A stretch of 64,000 nt of DNA from Delphinus delphis (Eukaryota; Chordata; Mammalia; Artiodactyla; Delphinidae): NCBI RefSeq assembly GCF_949987515.2, contig NC_082692.2, positions 84,763,488-84,827,487 on the forward strand. Direction: 5' to 3'. The notes below the pieces were generated by a model, which ran no database searches, was not told the origin of the DNA, and was given only the letters and a program-made list of their open reading frames with translations. The position numbers were made by a program, and so were the translations under genes. Below, piece by piece: positions 46,224-58,665 of this stretch. Position 1 is the first letter of the stretch. The number at the start of each line of letters is the position of its first letter.

Positions 46224-47324
46224 TTTTAGAAGTGTCACAAATTTTCCATATTCATGAGAATCTGATCCTCAGCAGATGGATATTTGGTTCCTAGTTCAAG
46301 CTTCTATATATTAATTTTTAATTAAAAACGTTATCTTCCTCTCTATGGAAATCAACAAACTCTCTCAAATTTAGCAGTTTCGGTCCTGACCCTTTAAAAA
46401 TTTTGTTCTTACTCTGAACCTTTTCTTCTAAATTTTATAAAAGTTTTCACCTAATTTTTACATAAGTTTAATCACAGTTTTGATTAGAATTGCAGATTTA
46501 TTTAATTGAATAACTAGGGTGAGAGATTTATGCTTGTGGATTAGAAGCAAGTGCACTCCTTAAGAAGCCACTTGCAAGATAATTTTTTTCCCTGTCAGAA
46601 ACACGTACCTGCTACTCTTTTAAAGACACACTGCCTGTAAACTGGGTCTTTGGAGACACCCGCGACCCTGGAGAAAGTGCTCTGCTCTACCAACTCAGAT
46701 AACTCACACCATTTGGAACGACAGTGACATTATGAAAGGGTTCTGACACAGTAACATCCCTCCACCCCGTCCCCCCCTGGAAACTCCAAACTACACATAT
46801 TCAGGTGGAGCTTTCCACCGTAGCTCCAAGCGTGATAAATTTTTCAGCTTAGGGAGAAAGATTAGTACTGATGTAACAAATTGACTGTAAAACCAGTCGT
46901 ATGACACCATAAATACATCAGAGCTGTCAGGATGTTTCTTCCACAATGGGCAAATACAGAAGCAAAGATCACTTGAGGGTGGGGGGTTAGTCATACCCAA
47001 CTCCATGTGCAGGGTGTGAAACATCCAGAACTATGGTTTTGAACAGGAAGCTGAACCATCTACAAAATATTCCTTGGGTTGATAAACAGAGAGCGTGAGA
47101 TGGGATAAAGCCTGATGATGAAGAAAGTAAACAAAGAGTGTTTGTTACCCACCATCTCTTGATACCAAGAAATTTCAGCTTTAGCAATACTATGGGAATC
47201 CAAAAATGCAGTCATTCTAAATAATGCTGAGAATAATGACATTCGTATCCTAAGCTGGGCAAGGCCTAGATGTTAGGTTGACCATAGCTGGTTAGGTATG
47301 AAGTGTGGCTCCATAGGTAGACAG
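46224..47324. other. unique non-coding stretch
   Basis: AT-rich and unrecognised. Open frames of 60-77 codons on the minus strand at 46791-47242 lack coding signatures. Confidence 0.45.
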
Positions 47325-47812
47325 GGCTGGATGGCTATTCGACACCATTCCCAACTCCTTCCCTTCCTCCTACTACTCTTCAAGCTGATAAAAATCACCT
47401 GTTCCCCTTCCCACATTTCTCTGCACTTAGGGATAGACATCTAACTTAGTTCTGCCCAAAAGATACGAGGGGGAAACGCATGAAATATGTTTCCTCCTTG
47501 ATTAGAGCAAAGGAACGAATCAACCTCTCTCTCTCTCTCTGGCTGTCCTCTTACCCTACGTTGTGCTTTGAAAAGCAAACATATAGAAAGGTGATGCCTG
47601 GAGCTTTAGCAGCCATCTTGTAACCATGAGGGAAAAGCTAAATCACCAATATGCCAACCCAGCAATCAGATATTATTGAGGTACTGAACCAATCTTGAGA
47701 TGGCCTACCTACAGGCTTCCGAGCAAGTACATGATAAATATCCTTATCTTTTCAGCCACTGCTAATGAGGTTTTCTGTTACTAACAGCTGAAAACATGCT
47801 TATTGATATATC
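47325..47812 (+). mobile_element. probable ancient LTR-type repeat
   Basis: Segments 'gtgatgcctggagctttagc', 'agccatcttgtaaccatgag', 'ttgaggtactgaaccaatct' and 'ttttctgttactaacagctg' belong to a dispersed mammalian repeat that I take to be an ERVL/MaLR-type LTR. It carries no viral coding sequence. A (CT)n run lies at 47526-47541. Class and boundaries are uncertain. Confidence 0.5.
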
Positions 47813-48084
47813 CTAAACCCTAGGAACGACAGAGAAAAATCACTTCCTTGAGGGAAATGGACTAATCAAAGTGTAATTAGTCAATTTTCCTGAAATCTAA
47901 GATGGTTCCCCACGTCACCTGAGAGCTTGTCACTGAAGAAAATGATTCTTAGTCTTTAGAAGATCCCGAACAAAAACACCACCACCTCATACTTACTTGC
48001 ACACCAACTCCACGCAAAGCTTTTACTCAGGTGATTTACTACCCTCCCCCCCTCACTCTACATGGCAGGTACAATGATTATCCC
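47813..48084. other. unique non-coding stretch
   Basis: No recognised feature before the SINE insertion. Confidence 0.4.
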
Positions 48085-48299
48085 TTTTTTTTTTTTTTTT
48101 TTGGCGGTATGCAGGCCTCTCACCACCGCGGCCCCTCTCGCTGTGGAGCACAGGCTCCGGACGCGCAGGCTCAGCGGCCAGGGCCCACAGGCCCGGCCAC
48201 TCCACGGCATGTGGGATCCTCCCGGACTGGGGCACGAACGAACCCGCGTCCCCTGCATCGGCAGGTGGACTCCCAAGCACTGCGCCACCAGGGAAGCCC
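48085..48299 (-). mobile_element. CHR SINE, antisense
   Basis: Starts with an 18-base T run (the A-tail in reverse) and ends 'gcgccaccagggaagccc'. Target duplication is tatccc (48079-48084 and 48300-48305) followed by T-rich sequence on both sides. Open frames of up to 165 codons across it are read-through of the GC-rich SINE. Confidence 0.94.
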
Positions 48300-48305
48300 T
48301 ATCCC

Positions 48306-48754
48306 AATTTTTGAGCAGAAGAAATGGCAGAGAGAGGGGAAACAAAATGTCCTAGGCCAACAGCTGTTACAGAAAATTTGGTCACAAAGCAGGAAAATGG
48401 TTATGCATGGCCCCAACTGCAGAACGTGGACAACCCCACCCAAGTCATCATTTCCTGTTCTAAGACAACAGCATCACCTGGGCTCAGAGCACAGGCCACA
48501 CACCGTCATATGCGCTGTGCCTTGGTGACCAGACGCTGAAGCAGTAACTGAAGACGGGACTGATTCTTCAGCTCACGGTGCCAAGGACAATGGATGCTCC
48601 CTGAGAGGTAACAGTAGCATCCACACCGAAGTCACCATCGTGAGCAGGCAGTCACCGCGGTGTTGACTGTCCCCATGCCCTGGGTGGAACGGGTAAGGCC
48701 CGCAACACACAGTGGAGGGACAGGGTGTGGCCAGGTGGCCTGCAGCTTAGGGTA
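48306..48754. other. unique non-coding stretch
   Basis: Nothing recognised. Confidence 0.4.
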
Positions 48755-48975
48755 TTAAGAGACATCAGACGGCCTGCCTAGCTTTGGAATTCCTGGCTCA
48801 GTGACCTTGAGTAACCAGCTGGACCTCTCGGAGCCTCAGGTTTCCCATCTCTAATACAGAAATAATAAAAGTAGATAACCTTTTTGGGTGTGGAGAAAAT
48901 TACATGAGAATGATACGTGTCAAAGTTCTCACCTGGTACACAGTAGGCACTCAATAATTAGTTATCATCGTCACC
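48755..48975 (+). mobile_element. MIR SINE
   Basis: 'cagtgaccttgagtaaccag', 'ctctcggagcctcaggtttc', 'ggtacacagtaggcactcaa' then TAATTAGTTATCATC: core and 3' end of MIR in order. A second short MIR/L2-like tail follows at 49005-49060. Confidence 0.85.
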
Positions 48976-51900
48976 ATCATCATCAGTACTGAACGATAAT
49001 GAAGTGCAAAAGTGACTAGCATGGTATTTGGTATGCACCAGGTATTCGATAAATGCTCATTCTCCGGTTTTCCCATCTCTCTTTCCTCTACAGATGACTC
49101 AAAGATTTAATTCTGATGTGAGGCACCTACTGCAATTTTTTGAAGTATTAACAAATTCATCCCACTAAAATGGTCTTGGCCTTCATGTTATGGTAGATAC
49201 AAAGATAAAGCGTCCGTGGACATCAGCGTCCGTAACAAATACGTTAAACAAAAAACAGTAATGTACCTACTGAAAAATATAATTAAATATATGTAATATT
49301 AACATTTAGATTTTTTCATATATTATACATATAAGAATACCCCTTCCATTTACTACCTCTGTGTGTTGAGAATGGAGGTAATTGTAATGTAAAAAATATT
49401 TGTTTATAGTTCAAATTTCCTGCTATAAACATGTACTCCTTATATAATTTGGAGGAAAAGACAATACTTTTTAAAAGACAAAAAAGATAAAAATTGTCTG
49501 ATTTCCACCCTCTTGGTTTTCTAACAGACGATAATTTGCCAAGCCCATAAATGGCAACAAATCTATAAGAAATAAAATTTCTAAACATTTAACTAACCTA
49601 ACCTCCTTGCCCTTAATAAGTTACCGTTCACTATTTTTTCTCCTTCCTGACTTCCTCTTCTTACCAGGAATAAATTCTTCCCCCTGGTTTCAACACTACC
49701 TTTCTCACCTCAGTAGTATCTCAGGGGACATCTTTAAGTCCTTTGTGGTGTGAATCAAATCTACAGATGGGTTGGGAACACAAACATAAATAACCCACTA
49801 AGAGTCATGACCACTAGGCTGGCCTTATTCACGGAGGTTTTGTGGACTGCTGTTTGCTAAAAAGTTTTTCCTTTTTGGTTGGCTGGACTCATAGCGCCCT
49901 GTGAATGCCAGGACTTATGATAAGCACTGACACACTTCACTGTTACATATTCATGTTCATGATAATGCAATCTTTCATTTGGGTGATTTAAAAGTCCCCC
50001 CTCCAGTCCGAATTACAGTTAGATATACACTGAATGCTTCATCAATCATAACTATTTTTATTCTCAATCTTGTGCAAAAATACCAGAGAAGGTGAATTTC
50101 AACTACACACTGAAGAGGGTTTTACTATTAGCCCTGAAAATTTTCTCTCTTGTCATTTATACGTCGGATTCCCACCGTTTCTGCCTAAGCAATCTATTCA
50201 CCTGTATCTTTCACTACAGCAGATCTTATCTGCGGAGTGAAAGGAAATCCATGCTCATCTCTCTTCTCTAGGGTCAAATCTGCCGTATCTTACAGAGAAA
50301 AGCAAGCATTTCTCAGTTATGAACTAGACAAAATGCCCAGCAACTCAACGTTTGAAATACTTGTGAGCAAGCAGCTTGAGAAGGTCACAGCAACTTGTAC
50401 TGAACTTAAAAGGGGGATTTGGAACTAACTCAGCCCAAGAGCCAATGAGCTTACTACCATCAAGCAGTGAGTCAACGGATCACACCTACCCCTCATAAAT
50501 GCACTTGAAAGAAACTACATCCCCTTTCCATTCGTGCAAGGGCTTGTCATAGTTTCAGGGCCAGAATCTTCCCACAGTTAACCTTGGACCTACAGACGAT
50601 GAGGCTAATCAAAACAGAGGCAGTGATCAAACCAGGCACCCCCCAGCTTGGCCTGATCCTATCACAACCACCATTATCTTCTACATTAGGAACACAAGTC
50701 TTTTTTAGGGAAGTTTATAAGAGCTTCCTACCCATCCTGTGTGGTTCTCATGTGTGACACACTAATAAATGCAACTACACACACATAAAAATCTGTCCCC
50801 CCACATCCTCTGCTTCAGGTAGGGGAGAATTAAGCCTATCCCTTTAAAATTATTTTTTTTAATCTAACATATATTCAATATTTAAGTTTTGATTTTACGA
50901 CCTTTCTTTTATTCTCAAATTCTCCCATCTTAACAATCTCCTTTGAGGCTAATAAATTTATGTTTTTATTCCTAGGTCAGGAAACACTGAATTACTGGAA
51001 TTCAGTGTACAGATGCTTCCAGGGTAAAGGTTCTCTGTTTCTTAGCAGAAGAAATGCATTCAACTAATTTGACGTGTAAGTCTGATAAAATCTCTCTGGA
51101 AAAACTGATTCTAATATGATGAATAATCCTTTGAGGTGAAAAATGAGAAATACCCACACTGGGTTTTATTATATATTAATTCTAACCGGGTCTGAAACGA
51201 AACTCGAGGAAGCCATCTTTTAGATGTGGGAAAATGGCAAACTTCCCTGCAAACTACATGCAAGAAGTAATTAAGGTAAATGAACATGAAATTAAACAGC
51301 ACCCCCATAAAGTAGGATATAAAAGTAAAGATTATTAGAAAAAAAAGATTGTCTTCCTGTTCTATATTAATCTCGTGAATTGCACAGTTATTCTATTTCT
51401 CTTTTAGTATTTGATGATGGGTTTTTAGAGCTTGAGTTTTATTAGAACTTGCTGGAGGAAGGTCTTCAGTAGTAAGCTAGCTACAGGTCTGGGTATGTTC
51501 TTACATCTTTCCCAGGGACTTAACTACTAGATGAGCCATACAAGATAAAGGTAGGTTCATCAAACTTCCTGTGATGTAAAGCTGGAAGGTTTCCTAATAC
51601 CATCAGTGAGAAACTCAAGATCCTGGTTAGAAAGGAGGCCTAAAGCTACAAAAACTAAGACTATAGAGCAAAACTCTGCACATCTCTTCAATAAATGCTC
51701 CTATTCGTGTAGAATTCAGGGACAGCTGGTATTTGTTGAATCTGGGGGGCTATCCAGAATCCATTCTTACTTCAATTTCCCTTTGGGGAATTACCCCTCC
51801 CCTCACCCCCCCCCCACCTTGTTGCAAGCAGGGTGGAATTCCTCAGTCAGTTCCCCTGCCCTCTCATAGCCATGGGGGTACATCTGTAACACAAACGAGG

Positions 51901-52584
51901 CCCACCTGATTCGTCTCAGTAGACTGATGTGCAGATAGAAAAATGTGTGGGGAGCACTGATTTCAGCAGCCACGCCGAGGTGCTAGTCAAGTCACTCAAG
52001 CTGCCTATATATTGGAATTATCCTGTCTCCTGTCCTCTCTCAATCTTCTGTCCGTTCTGTGAGCTACTGGCTATTCCTCCGATAAACCCTTTTCCTTTAA
52101 GTTGGCCAGAGATCAACACTGTTGCTTGCAACCAAAGAACTCAACCAGTATGATGGGGAGACCCTTGACACCAGCTCAAAAAGAAAGCTGAGCTAATCGA
52201 ACCCATGCTCAGTATAACTGACAGTATGTGATACTATACTCCTATATTATTTATGGCTGCTCTTAAACTCAATATAAAATTTTGCCCAATGTTGTTAAAA
52301 AAAAGAAAAGGAAAAAAAAAAAACACAAAAAACTAGTGGCCAAATCAGCAAATCAGGAATCTTCTTTCCAGTTTTTCTTCAGCATAGCTTTAGAGATATA
52401 CAAAACATGCAGAATGAGTAAAAAGAGGACGTTCCCGAGATGTGGAAAGATGAAGAAACAGAGCCATGTGAGTGTTTAGTGAAGGGATGTGCACTCTTCA
52501 TCTGGACTTCCGGGTTCCACAGCAACCACCTATGTGTATTTCTCAGGTACCATGATGAAAAGGACATGGACTTTGGAACCAGGC
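48976..52584. other. long unique non-coding stretch
   Basis: About 3.6 kb of AT-rich sequence with no securely recognised transposon after 49060. Contains a C-run at 51804-51816 and an A/G-rich patch at 52295-52333. No exon seen. Confidence 0.45.
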
Positions 52585-53050
52585 AGCCCTGAGTGCAAAT
52601 GCTTGCCCTTCCGCTTAGCAGCTCTGTGACTCTGAGCAAATTATGCCATCTTGCTGGACTTCAGCTTTCCCATCTGTAAAATGGATAATGGTCATATCTG
52701 TAACGCATAACTAGTTGGCAGGAGCAAAAGCAACCACAAACACAAAACATCGGGCTTCCCTGGTGGCGCAGTGGTTGAGAGTCTGCCTGCCGATGAAGGG
52801 GACGCGGGTTCGTGCCCCGGTCCGGGAGGATCCCACATGCCGCGGAGTGGCTAGGCCCGTGAGCCATGGCCGCTTAGCCTGCGCGTCCAGAGCCCGTGCT
52901 CCGCAACGGGAGAGGCCACAACAGTGAGAGGCCCGCGTACCACAAAAAAAACCCACAAAACATCTAGCAGTCTTGACGCAAAGTAAGCCCTCAACAAAAT
53001 GATAATTATGATGACTGTGCCTACGACAATCTGTGGAGCACCTGCTCTCT
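52585..53050 (+). mobile_element. MIR SINE split by a CHR SINE
   Basis: The left half contains 'cagctctgtgactctgagca' and 'ttcccatctgtaaaatggat'. The right half (from 52964) has 'gcaaagtaagccctcaacaa' and 'atgataattatgatgact'. The CHR element interrupts it near its 3' third. Confidence 0.8.
52752..52952 (+). mobile_element. CHR SINE inside a MIR
   Basis: Full-length CHR element with intact A and B boxes and a short A-tail. The perfect 11 bp target duplication cacaaaacatc (52741-52751 and 52953-52963) marks it as a well-preserved insertion. Confidence 0.96.
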
Positions 53051-53224
53051 ATCCCGTGTGCTCTGGGGCGCACAAAAATAAGTTACATAGGTTCTTACCT
53101 TCAGGCAAGAATTTGTGGCTTTCAAATCTGAAAAGAATGCACTAAAATACAGAGCAGACTCGAACAAAGGTTATAATGAAATACAAACACACACTTGTGG
53201 GAGCCCAGACAAAGGAGTGAGTTA

Positions 53225-53880
53225 CACAGGTTGGGTTAAATTGAAAAGGCTTCACAGAAGTGATATCTGAGCCAAGCCTTGAAGGATCAGTAGGATGTTA
53301 ATACACGGGAGGGAGGGGGGAGGGAGAAGAGGAAGATTGGCATCCAAAGCCAAAGGAAGCAATAGCATGAGCTGCACAAGTTCAAGAGAGGGCAACAGGG
53401 CTTCCCTGGTGGCGCAGTGGTTGAGAGTCCGCCTGCCGATGCAGGGGACACGGGTTCGTGCCCCGGTCTGGGAGGATCCCACATGCCGCGGAGCGGCTGG
53501 GCCCGTGAGCCATGGCCGCTGAGCCTGCGCTTCCGGAGCCTGTGCTCCGCAGCGGGAGAGGCCACAAGAGTGAGAGGCCCGCGTGCCGCCAAAAAAAAAA
53601 AAAGAGAGAGGGCAACAAAAGGGTAGAAGAAGTGGGTTGATGTCAGCTCCAGAAGGCCAGGGACCAAGTTGGAATCTATCACTCTGGTGTCCATCCTAAC
53701 TCTGAGAAGAAGGCCAGCCTCACAGGAGGCATCCAGTTATGCCATGAGGGCCTGGAGAGAGGAACAGAAGACAGACAGAATGGGGCCAGGGCAGAGCTTG
53801 GCCTTGGTCTTGCGGGCCAAGCTAAGGAGCAAAGTCTCCATCCTGCAGTTGGGGAGGCAATGACGAGAAGAGAAGACAAG
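53225..53880 (-). mobile_element. LINE-2 region, antisense, split by a CHR SINE
   Basis: In reverse, L2 segments appear as 'gccaagccttgaaggatcag' (53272), 'gcaatagcatgagctgcaca' (53359), 'ggtcttgcgggccaagctaa' (53806) and 'ccatcctgcagttggggagg' (53838). A CHR SINE interrupts it at 53398-53604. Middle parts are poorly conserved. Confidence 0.65.
53398..53604 (+). mobile_element. CHR SINE inside an L2
   Basis: Full-length element with A box TGGCGCAGTGG (53410-53420), B box GGTTCGTGCCC (53453-53463) and an A-tail of 13. The target duplication agagagggcaaca (53385-53397 and 53605-53617) is perfect. It lies some 450 bp downstream of another CHR copy in the same orientation. Confidence 0.96.
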
Positions 53881-54174
53881 AGAGGGACTTCAGAGGTTAA
53901 ATAAAAAGGGCTTGGCAGCTGGAAGGAGGCAGGGGTGGAGCTGGGGGCATGGAGAAAAGGGGGAAACTGTGATTATTAGGCTTTAAGACTGGGAACTTAT
54001 TTATTTGAACTGACATGATTCTGTGTCCAGAACTATCACTGATAATGTCCACAAAGTGGATTCTGACCATGGAGAAACCTTTCCATCAAGAGCCCTAAAA
54101 ACGGCACAAGCCGCCCCCAGACAGAGTGAGCACGTCACCCAGAGCCTTTCAGTAGAAACCAGACGAGTTCAGCC

Positions 54175-54370
54175 TTAAAGCCTAGACACATGACTGTGTG
54201 ATCTTACAGAGTTTACTTCACCTCTCTGTGTCTTCGTCTTACTATCTATAAAACGGGTTCAACAGCAGTACATCTGTATAAGGACTAAGAGAAGAGATAC
54301 ACATAAAGGACCCAGAATGGTTCCTGGCACACACAAAGTGCTCCAGAAATGTTACCTGCCACGATTCCGA
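54175..54370 (+). mobile_element. MIR SINE
   Basis: 'acttcacctctctgtgtctt', 'actatctataaaacgggttc' and 'ggttcctggcacacacaaag' with TGCTCCAGAAATGTTA follow the MIR core and tail order. Confidence 0.82.
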
Positions 54371-56689
54371 CTGTTTTCCTTATGGTTATTTACCAAGGTT
54401 GGGGAAGAATGCGTCCCAAGCTCCCAAATGACTACGTCCCCAATTCTAGGATCCAAATGTTGGAAGTAAACTGACGGTCCTGGCGTTTGGTAAAGGAGCT
54501 GATTCCACTCAACTCCCAACTTTGTACAGATGGACTAGATGATTTGTGGATGGACCCATGCTAAAAAAAACTAACACAAACAAGTTTATGATCAAACGAA
54601 AATGCCTACAAATCAGTGAAATGTCTATATACAAGATGGTGTCTATCACTGAGAGCTACATATTAACCCACAGACACCATGGGCAGTGCCTCCCTATGTG
54701 GACTTGACCTGAGAGTCATGTCCAAGCCCCTTAGGGAGCCTAGATCATGCCCGCAGGAAAGCACATGTGGCGGGGCGGGGTGGGGGGGAGAGCCCTGCTG
54801 GAGGCTGTGGAGGCCACCCAGTTAGGGAGGGAAGGTGGAGGACGAGGTGAGGAAGGGGCAGCAGGGGACTAACTATGGGTATTTTCCAATATTTAGGGCA
54901 AGGCGAAGGGATGAGAGAAGAAATGGGATTTCATGCCCGGCTGTTTCTCGCTGTTGTTGTAATCAGAGGGTCCTTGTAGCCGTGTTTGGTCAAGGAATTG
55001 ATGCGGTAGTTCATTTCTGTCAACTCCTATTCATGTTTGTGTTTTACCCTCTGGGACGAAGTCTGGCTAAGCATTCATATGCTCCTAAATACCATCTGCA
55101 ATGTTAAGTAATTTAATTATTTCTGTATCATATTGGGACTAATTTTTTAACCCACAACTAGGGGTGAAAATAAGACTGACACTCAAAGGAAAGTAAAAAG
55201 TGAGAGAGGACAGACATAAGGCAAAAACCATTAAAAGGTGACCCTGGATCTGGGCATGACTAGTGGGTTGGTTATGAAGGCTGAAAAAAATCTCAAGGCT
55301 CTAAGCATACAATTCAGTTGATTTTCTTTATCTCCACATTGAAAAAATAAGCAAGAATGTGCCTCTCATGTAGGAGCGTGACACCACGTTAGATTCCCTG
55401 GGTCACCTTAAATTTAAAATGAAATCTGTCCCTCCCAAGGGCAGAGATTCATCGAAGAGAAGGAGTGAAATGGGCAGGTGAACCACACTGGAGATGCCGC
55501 AAGGGAGGTGTGGCAACGTCATCATTTTCAGATGACCACAGTGCTGCTAGAGCCAGGAAAGGACCTTGAAAAGGATCCAGAACCACCAGCTTGCCACCTT
55601 TCTATTTAGTAAACAACAGAGCCGAGCAGAGGGTGGGGTGAAATCTGGAGTAGAATTCAGGTATATTACCCCTGGGTAACCATAAGCTTTCAACTTTACA
55701 CCACCTATCCTTCTCCTAAGCGCGAATTGCTAATAAAGTTTGGAATGTGTTAAGCTATTAACTGCATTTCCTTCTTCTGGGTGTCTTTTTAAACCAAACA
55801 GAAGTTCCCTGGGCACATGAAGGTAAAACAGAAAGAGCTCCGATAATACATTTCAAGATAAGACGGGCACAGCACCACGTATCACTTGCACCTTTTAAAG
55901 TAACAGGTCCCTTGCAAAGCTACTGTAGAGTCCAAGTAATGATCTTACAGCACATTAAGTTTTAGACTGTATTCTACATTTTAAAAATCTATATAAATAA
56001 CGCTGCTTTTTTATAAATTATCACTAAGTTTTCAACACAATATGAAACACACTATCAAAACAAAAAAAATCTTAGTTTTTTTCTTTTTCAACTTTAGCTT
56101 CCAGTTCTGCAATCTGGAACTAAGACCAATTCTTGTCCTTTCACATATTTAACTAGGAAAACATAAAACTGAGCAGAAGGGTAAAGCCCAGAAAAAAAAA
56201 GATTCTTATTTCTGAAAGAAATGGACCCAAGTATTATAAAAGAAATCTACATTTGCTAAGATCTGATATAATGCTGTGATTGATAGGCTTATTTTTTGCC
56301 CTCCTTAGGTATCAACATCTACGTACCCACAGTAAGAGAAGCACAGACTAGCAATACAGGTTATCATGCTCTGTAGACTAAGCTGTGTTTCTGAGTAGTC
56401 ATCTACGATGACTATAAAAATATTCACAGCCTTCAAAGTGACTGTATCTCTTGGCCTGATTACCCAGCCCTGGAAAGAAAGACCACTGTAGCTACCAAGG
56501 AGACATGGGCAGAAAGACCTTGCACTGTGAACTACCTTAATTTGGATCATCACAGGTTCAAAACAAAGCCCAATAGCACAGCCTATAGAATATTCATTAT
56601 TTCTCAGTAAGAAGGCACACACACGTTACCTGGAAATACACTTTTGGAACTGCCCTCGCACAAATCCTGATTATTAAGTAACATTTATT
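54371..56689. other. unique stretch with a G-rich motif
   Basis: G-runs at 54769-54788 (GG, GGGG, GGGG and a seven-G run separated by single bases) form a quadruplex pattern. A weak MIR-like piece may lie at 55585-55675. The rest is AT-rich, non-coding and unrecognised. Confidence 0.45.
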
Positions 56690-56830
56690 AATTCATTCCC
56701 CTATTTGTTCACTCAACAACTACTTGTCAGATCCTTACTACACATCAGACACAGAATGCCAAGACTATATGAACCCAAACTGCACCTGGACTGTCCAAAC
56801 TGTGGGATGGGGGAGACAGAGTTAAGATAT
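56690..56830. repeat. ancient L2/MIR-class fragment
   Basis: 'ttcactcaacaactacttgt' and 'cttactacacatcagacaca' match the same common old repeat segment as at 12085 and 35240. Confidence 0.5.
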
Positions 56831-57230
56831 GCCTGACACACCCAGAAATGAATAAGCAATATAATTTTTATACTCATGGTTTACTTCCAAAATCAAATTT
56901 ATGTAGAAGAGAAAGAGGGTGCCCTTTAAAAGAAAAAAATAAGTCAGCGGATCAAAGGCATCATTAATCACTCTCTCTTTTAAATTAAAAGGTTCGAAAA
57001 AAGGTGGGCACAGGACCAAAGTAGGAAACAAATCACTCCCCTTGCTGAGTGAGGGTCAGAGTCTAAATGGGAGGGTCCTCGGTATTTACCGAGTTCATCT
57101 CCTGCGTAATGGATCTGGAGAAGAGATTTCCGCTGGGGCTCTGCTCATTTGAGGCTTGGCTTTTGCTTTTTAAAAATGACACTTGGGTGGCTACTGTGGT
57201 ACAGGGACTGGTTTTAGAAACAAACCTCCC
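56831..57230. other. unique non-coding stretch
   Basis: Nothing recognised. Confidence 0.4.
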
Positions 57231-57241
57231 GAGGGTTTTCT

Positions 57242-57617
57242 TTTTTTTATATATAAATTTATTTTTTATTTATTTTATTTTTGGCTGCGTTGGGTCTTTA
57301 TTGCCGCACGCGGGCTTTCTCTAGTTGGGGCGAGCGGGGGCTATTCTTCGTCACGGTGCGCGGGCTTCTCATTGCAGTGGCTTCTTTTGTTGGGAGCATG
57401 GGCTCTAGGTGTGCGGGCTCAGTAGTTGCAGCACATGGGCTCTAGAGCTCAGGGTCAGTAGTTGTGGCTCGCGGGCTCTAGAGCTCAGGGTCAGTAGTTG
57501 TGGCGCACGGGCTTAGCTGCTCCGCGCCATGTGGGATCTTCCTGGACCAGGGCTCGAACCCGTTTTCCCCTGCATTGGCAGGCAGATTCTTAACCACTGT
57601 GCCACCAGGGAAGCCCC
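57242..57617 (-). mobile_element. long CHR-type SINE, antisense
   Basis: Reverse orientation of the element at 891-1262: T-rich start, 'ttggctgcgttgggtcttta', 'catgtgggatcttcctggac', ending 'ccactgtgccaccagggaag'. Target duplication gagggttttct (57231-57241) and gagtgttttct (57619-57629). Inside, about 33 bp beginning gggctctagagctcagggt is tandemly duplicated (57438-57503). Confidence 0.9.
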
Positions 57618-57629
57618 AGAGTGTTTTCT

Positions 57630-58454
57630 CAGTAAGGTTCTTGCTTTTATGATGTGACCTAGGAGATCCTGAGCCACTGCAAAGGTCCCTGGTTAATGAG
57701 CCTCAGGCTGGATTCTTTGGTGGCCTGGGGACTCCCTTTGTAGGAGGGCTAGCCCTTGTTAAGCAAATGCAGAGCATGTCCAATGCACCTGGCAAGGACT
57801 TATCACACAGTGGCTGAAAGAGCTAAGGAACTCCCCCCCCCCAAAGAGATTCCTTGAAAATCAGGAATATCTAAGCAAGGAGCCCTCAAGACCAGCGTTT
57901 TCCAACCGCCTTGCTCTTCAGAACACCTCATCCACACCTGCACTGGGTACAGTAGGTCAGGGTGCAGACAGATAACGCATGGAGTTTTCTGCTGTGCACA
58001 CATCCCAGAGGGAACTCAGCCTGGGACAGAGTCACACTCCCCGTCTAGTGGAATCCCAGCCCAGAGGGACTTAAATACGCTTAAAAACTGAGATAAAACA
58101 CCACCACCTAGTCTGTGCAATATCATGAAAGCTGGGAATTTCAGTAACTGCCGGGCAGGGGTAACCACAGTTAGGATTTGGGGAATTGGGGTGTTACTGC
58201 TGTATTGTTGTTTATTGCAAACTTTGCCATCTAATCAGGCTGGGGCTTGTTTTGAAAAGCTCCCAATTTTCTGAAATGCCTATGACCGTCGAGAGAACAC
58301 CCAATCCTTCCTCACACTTTATACTCGTTGGTAAGCTTATATTCATTGCTTCTTCATTTTCTCCTGGTTGTTTTTTTTCTTTTAATATAAATACATCTCT
58401 GTTATAAAGGGCAGGTGGAGATAAAACCTCATTTGTACCTTCATACTAGTCCTA
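57630..58454. other. unique non-coding stretch
   Basis: Contains a C-run at 57832-57842. No exon or transposon recognised. Confidence 0.4.
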
Positions 58455-58665
58455 AGGATGACATCCACCGTTTATGGACTGTTTATGAGGAGCTGGCACA
58501 GCGCTAAACGCTTCACACACCTTCTCAAAGTTACTCCTCTCAACTCCAGGCTTGGTCCCTACACTTGTTCCTCTTTCTAAAGTTGAGAAAACCTGAGGCC
58601 AAGGTCAGAGGGAAAGTGAGTAGAAGAGCTGAGATTTGAAACTGAAACAGGCGCTTAACCAGAGC
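58455..58665 (-). mobile_element. MIR SINE, antisense
   Basis: 'ctggcacagcgctaaacgct', 'aagttgagaaaacctgaggc', 'caaggtcagagggaaagtga' and 'aggcgcttaaccagagcttc' match reverse MIR from tail to tRNA head. Confidence 0.8.

Noticed and set aside
47325..47812. Endogenous retrovirus with genes
   Set aside because: Only an LTR-like solitary relic is visible, with no gag, pol or env similarity nearby.
48031..48528. 165-codon plus-strand open frame
   Set aside because: Its core is the antisense CHR SINE. The same peptide pattern recurs at every other CHR copy in the window.
53410..53463. tRNA gene from A and B box matches
   Set aside because: The A and B boxes belong to a tRNA-derived SINE. There is no cloverleaf with paired acceptor stem.
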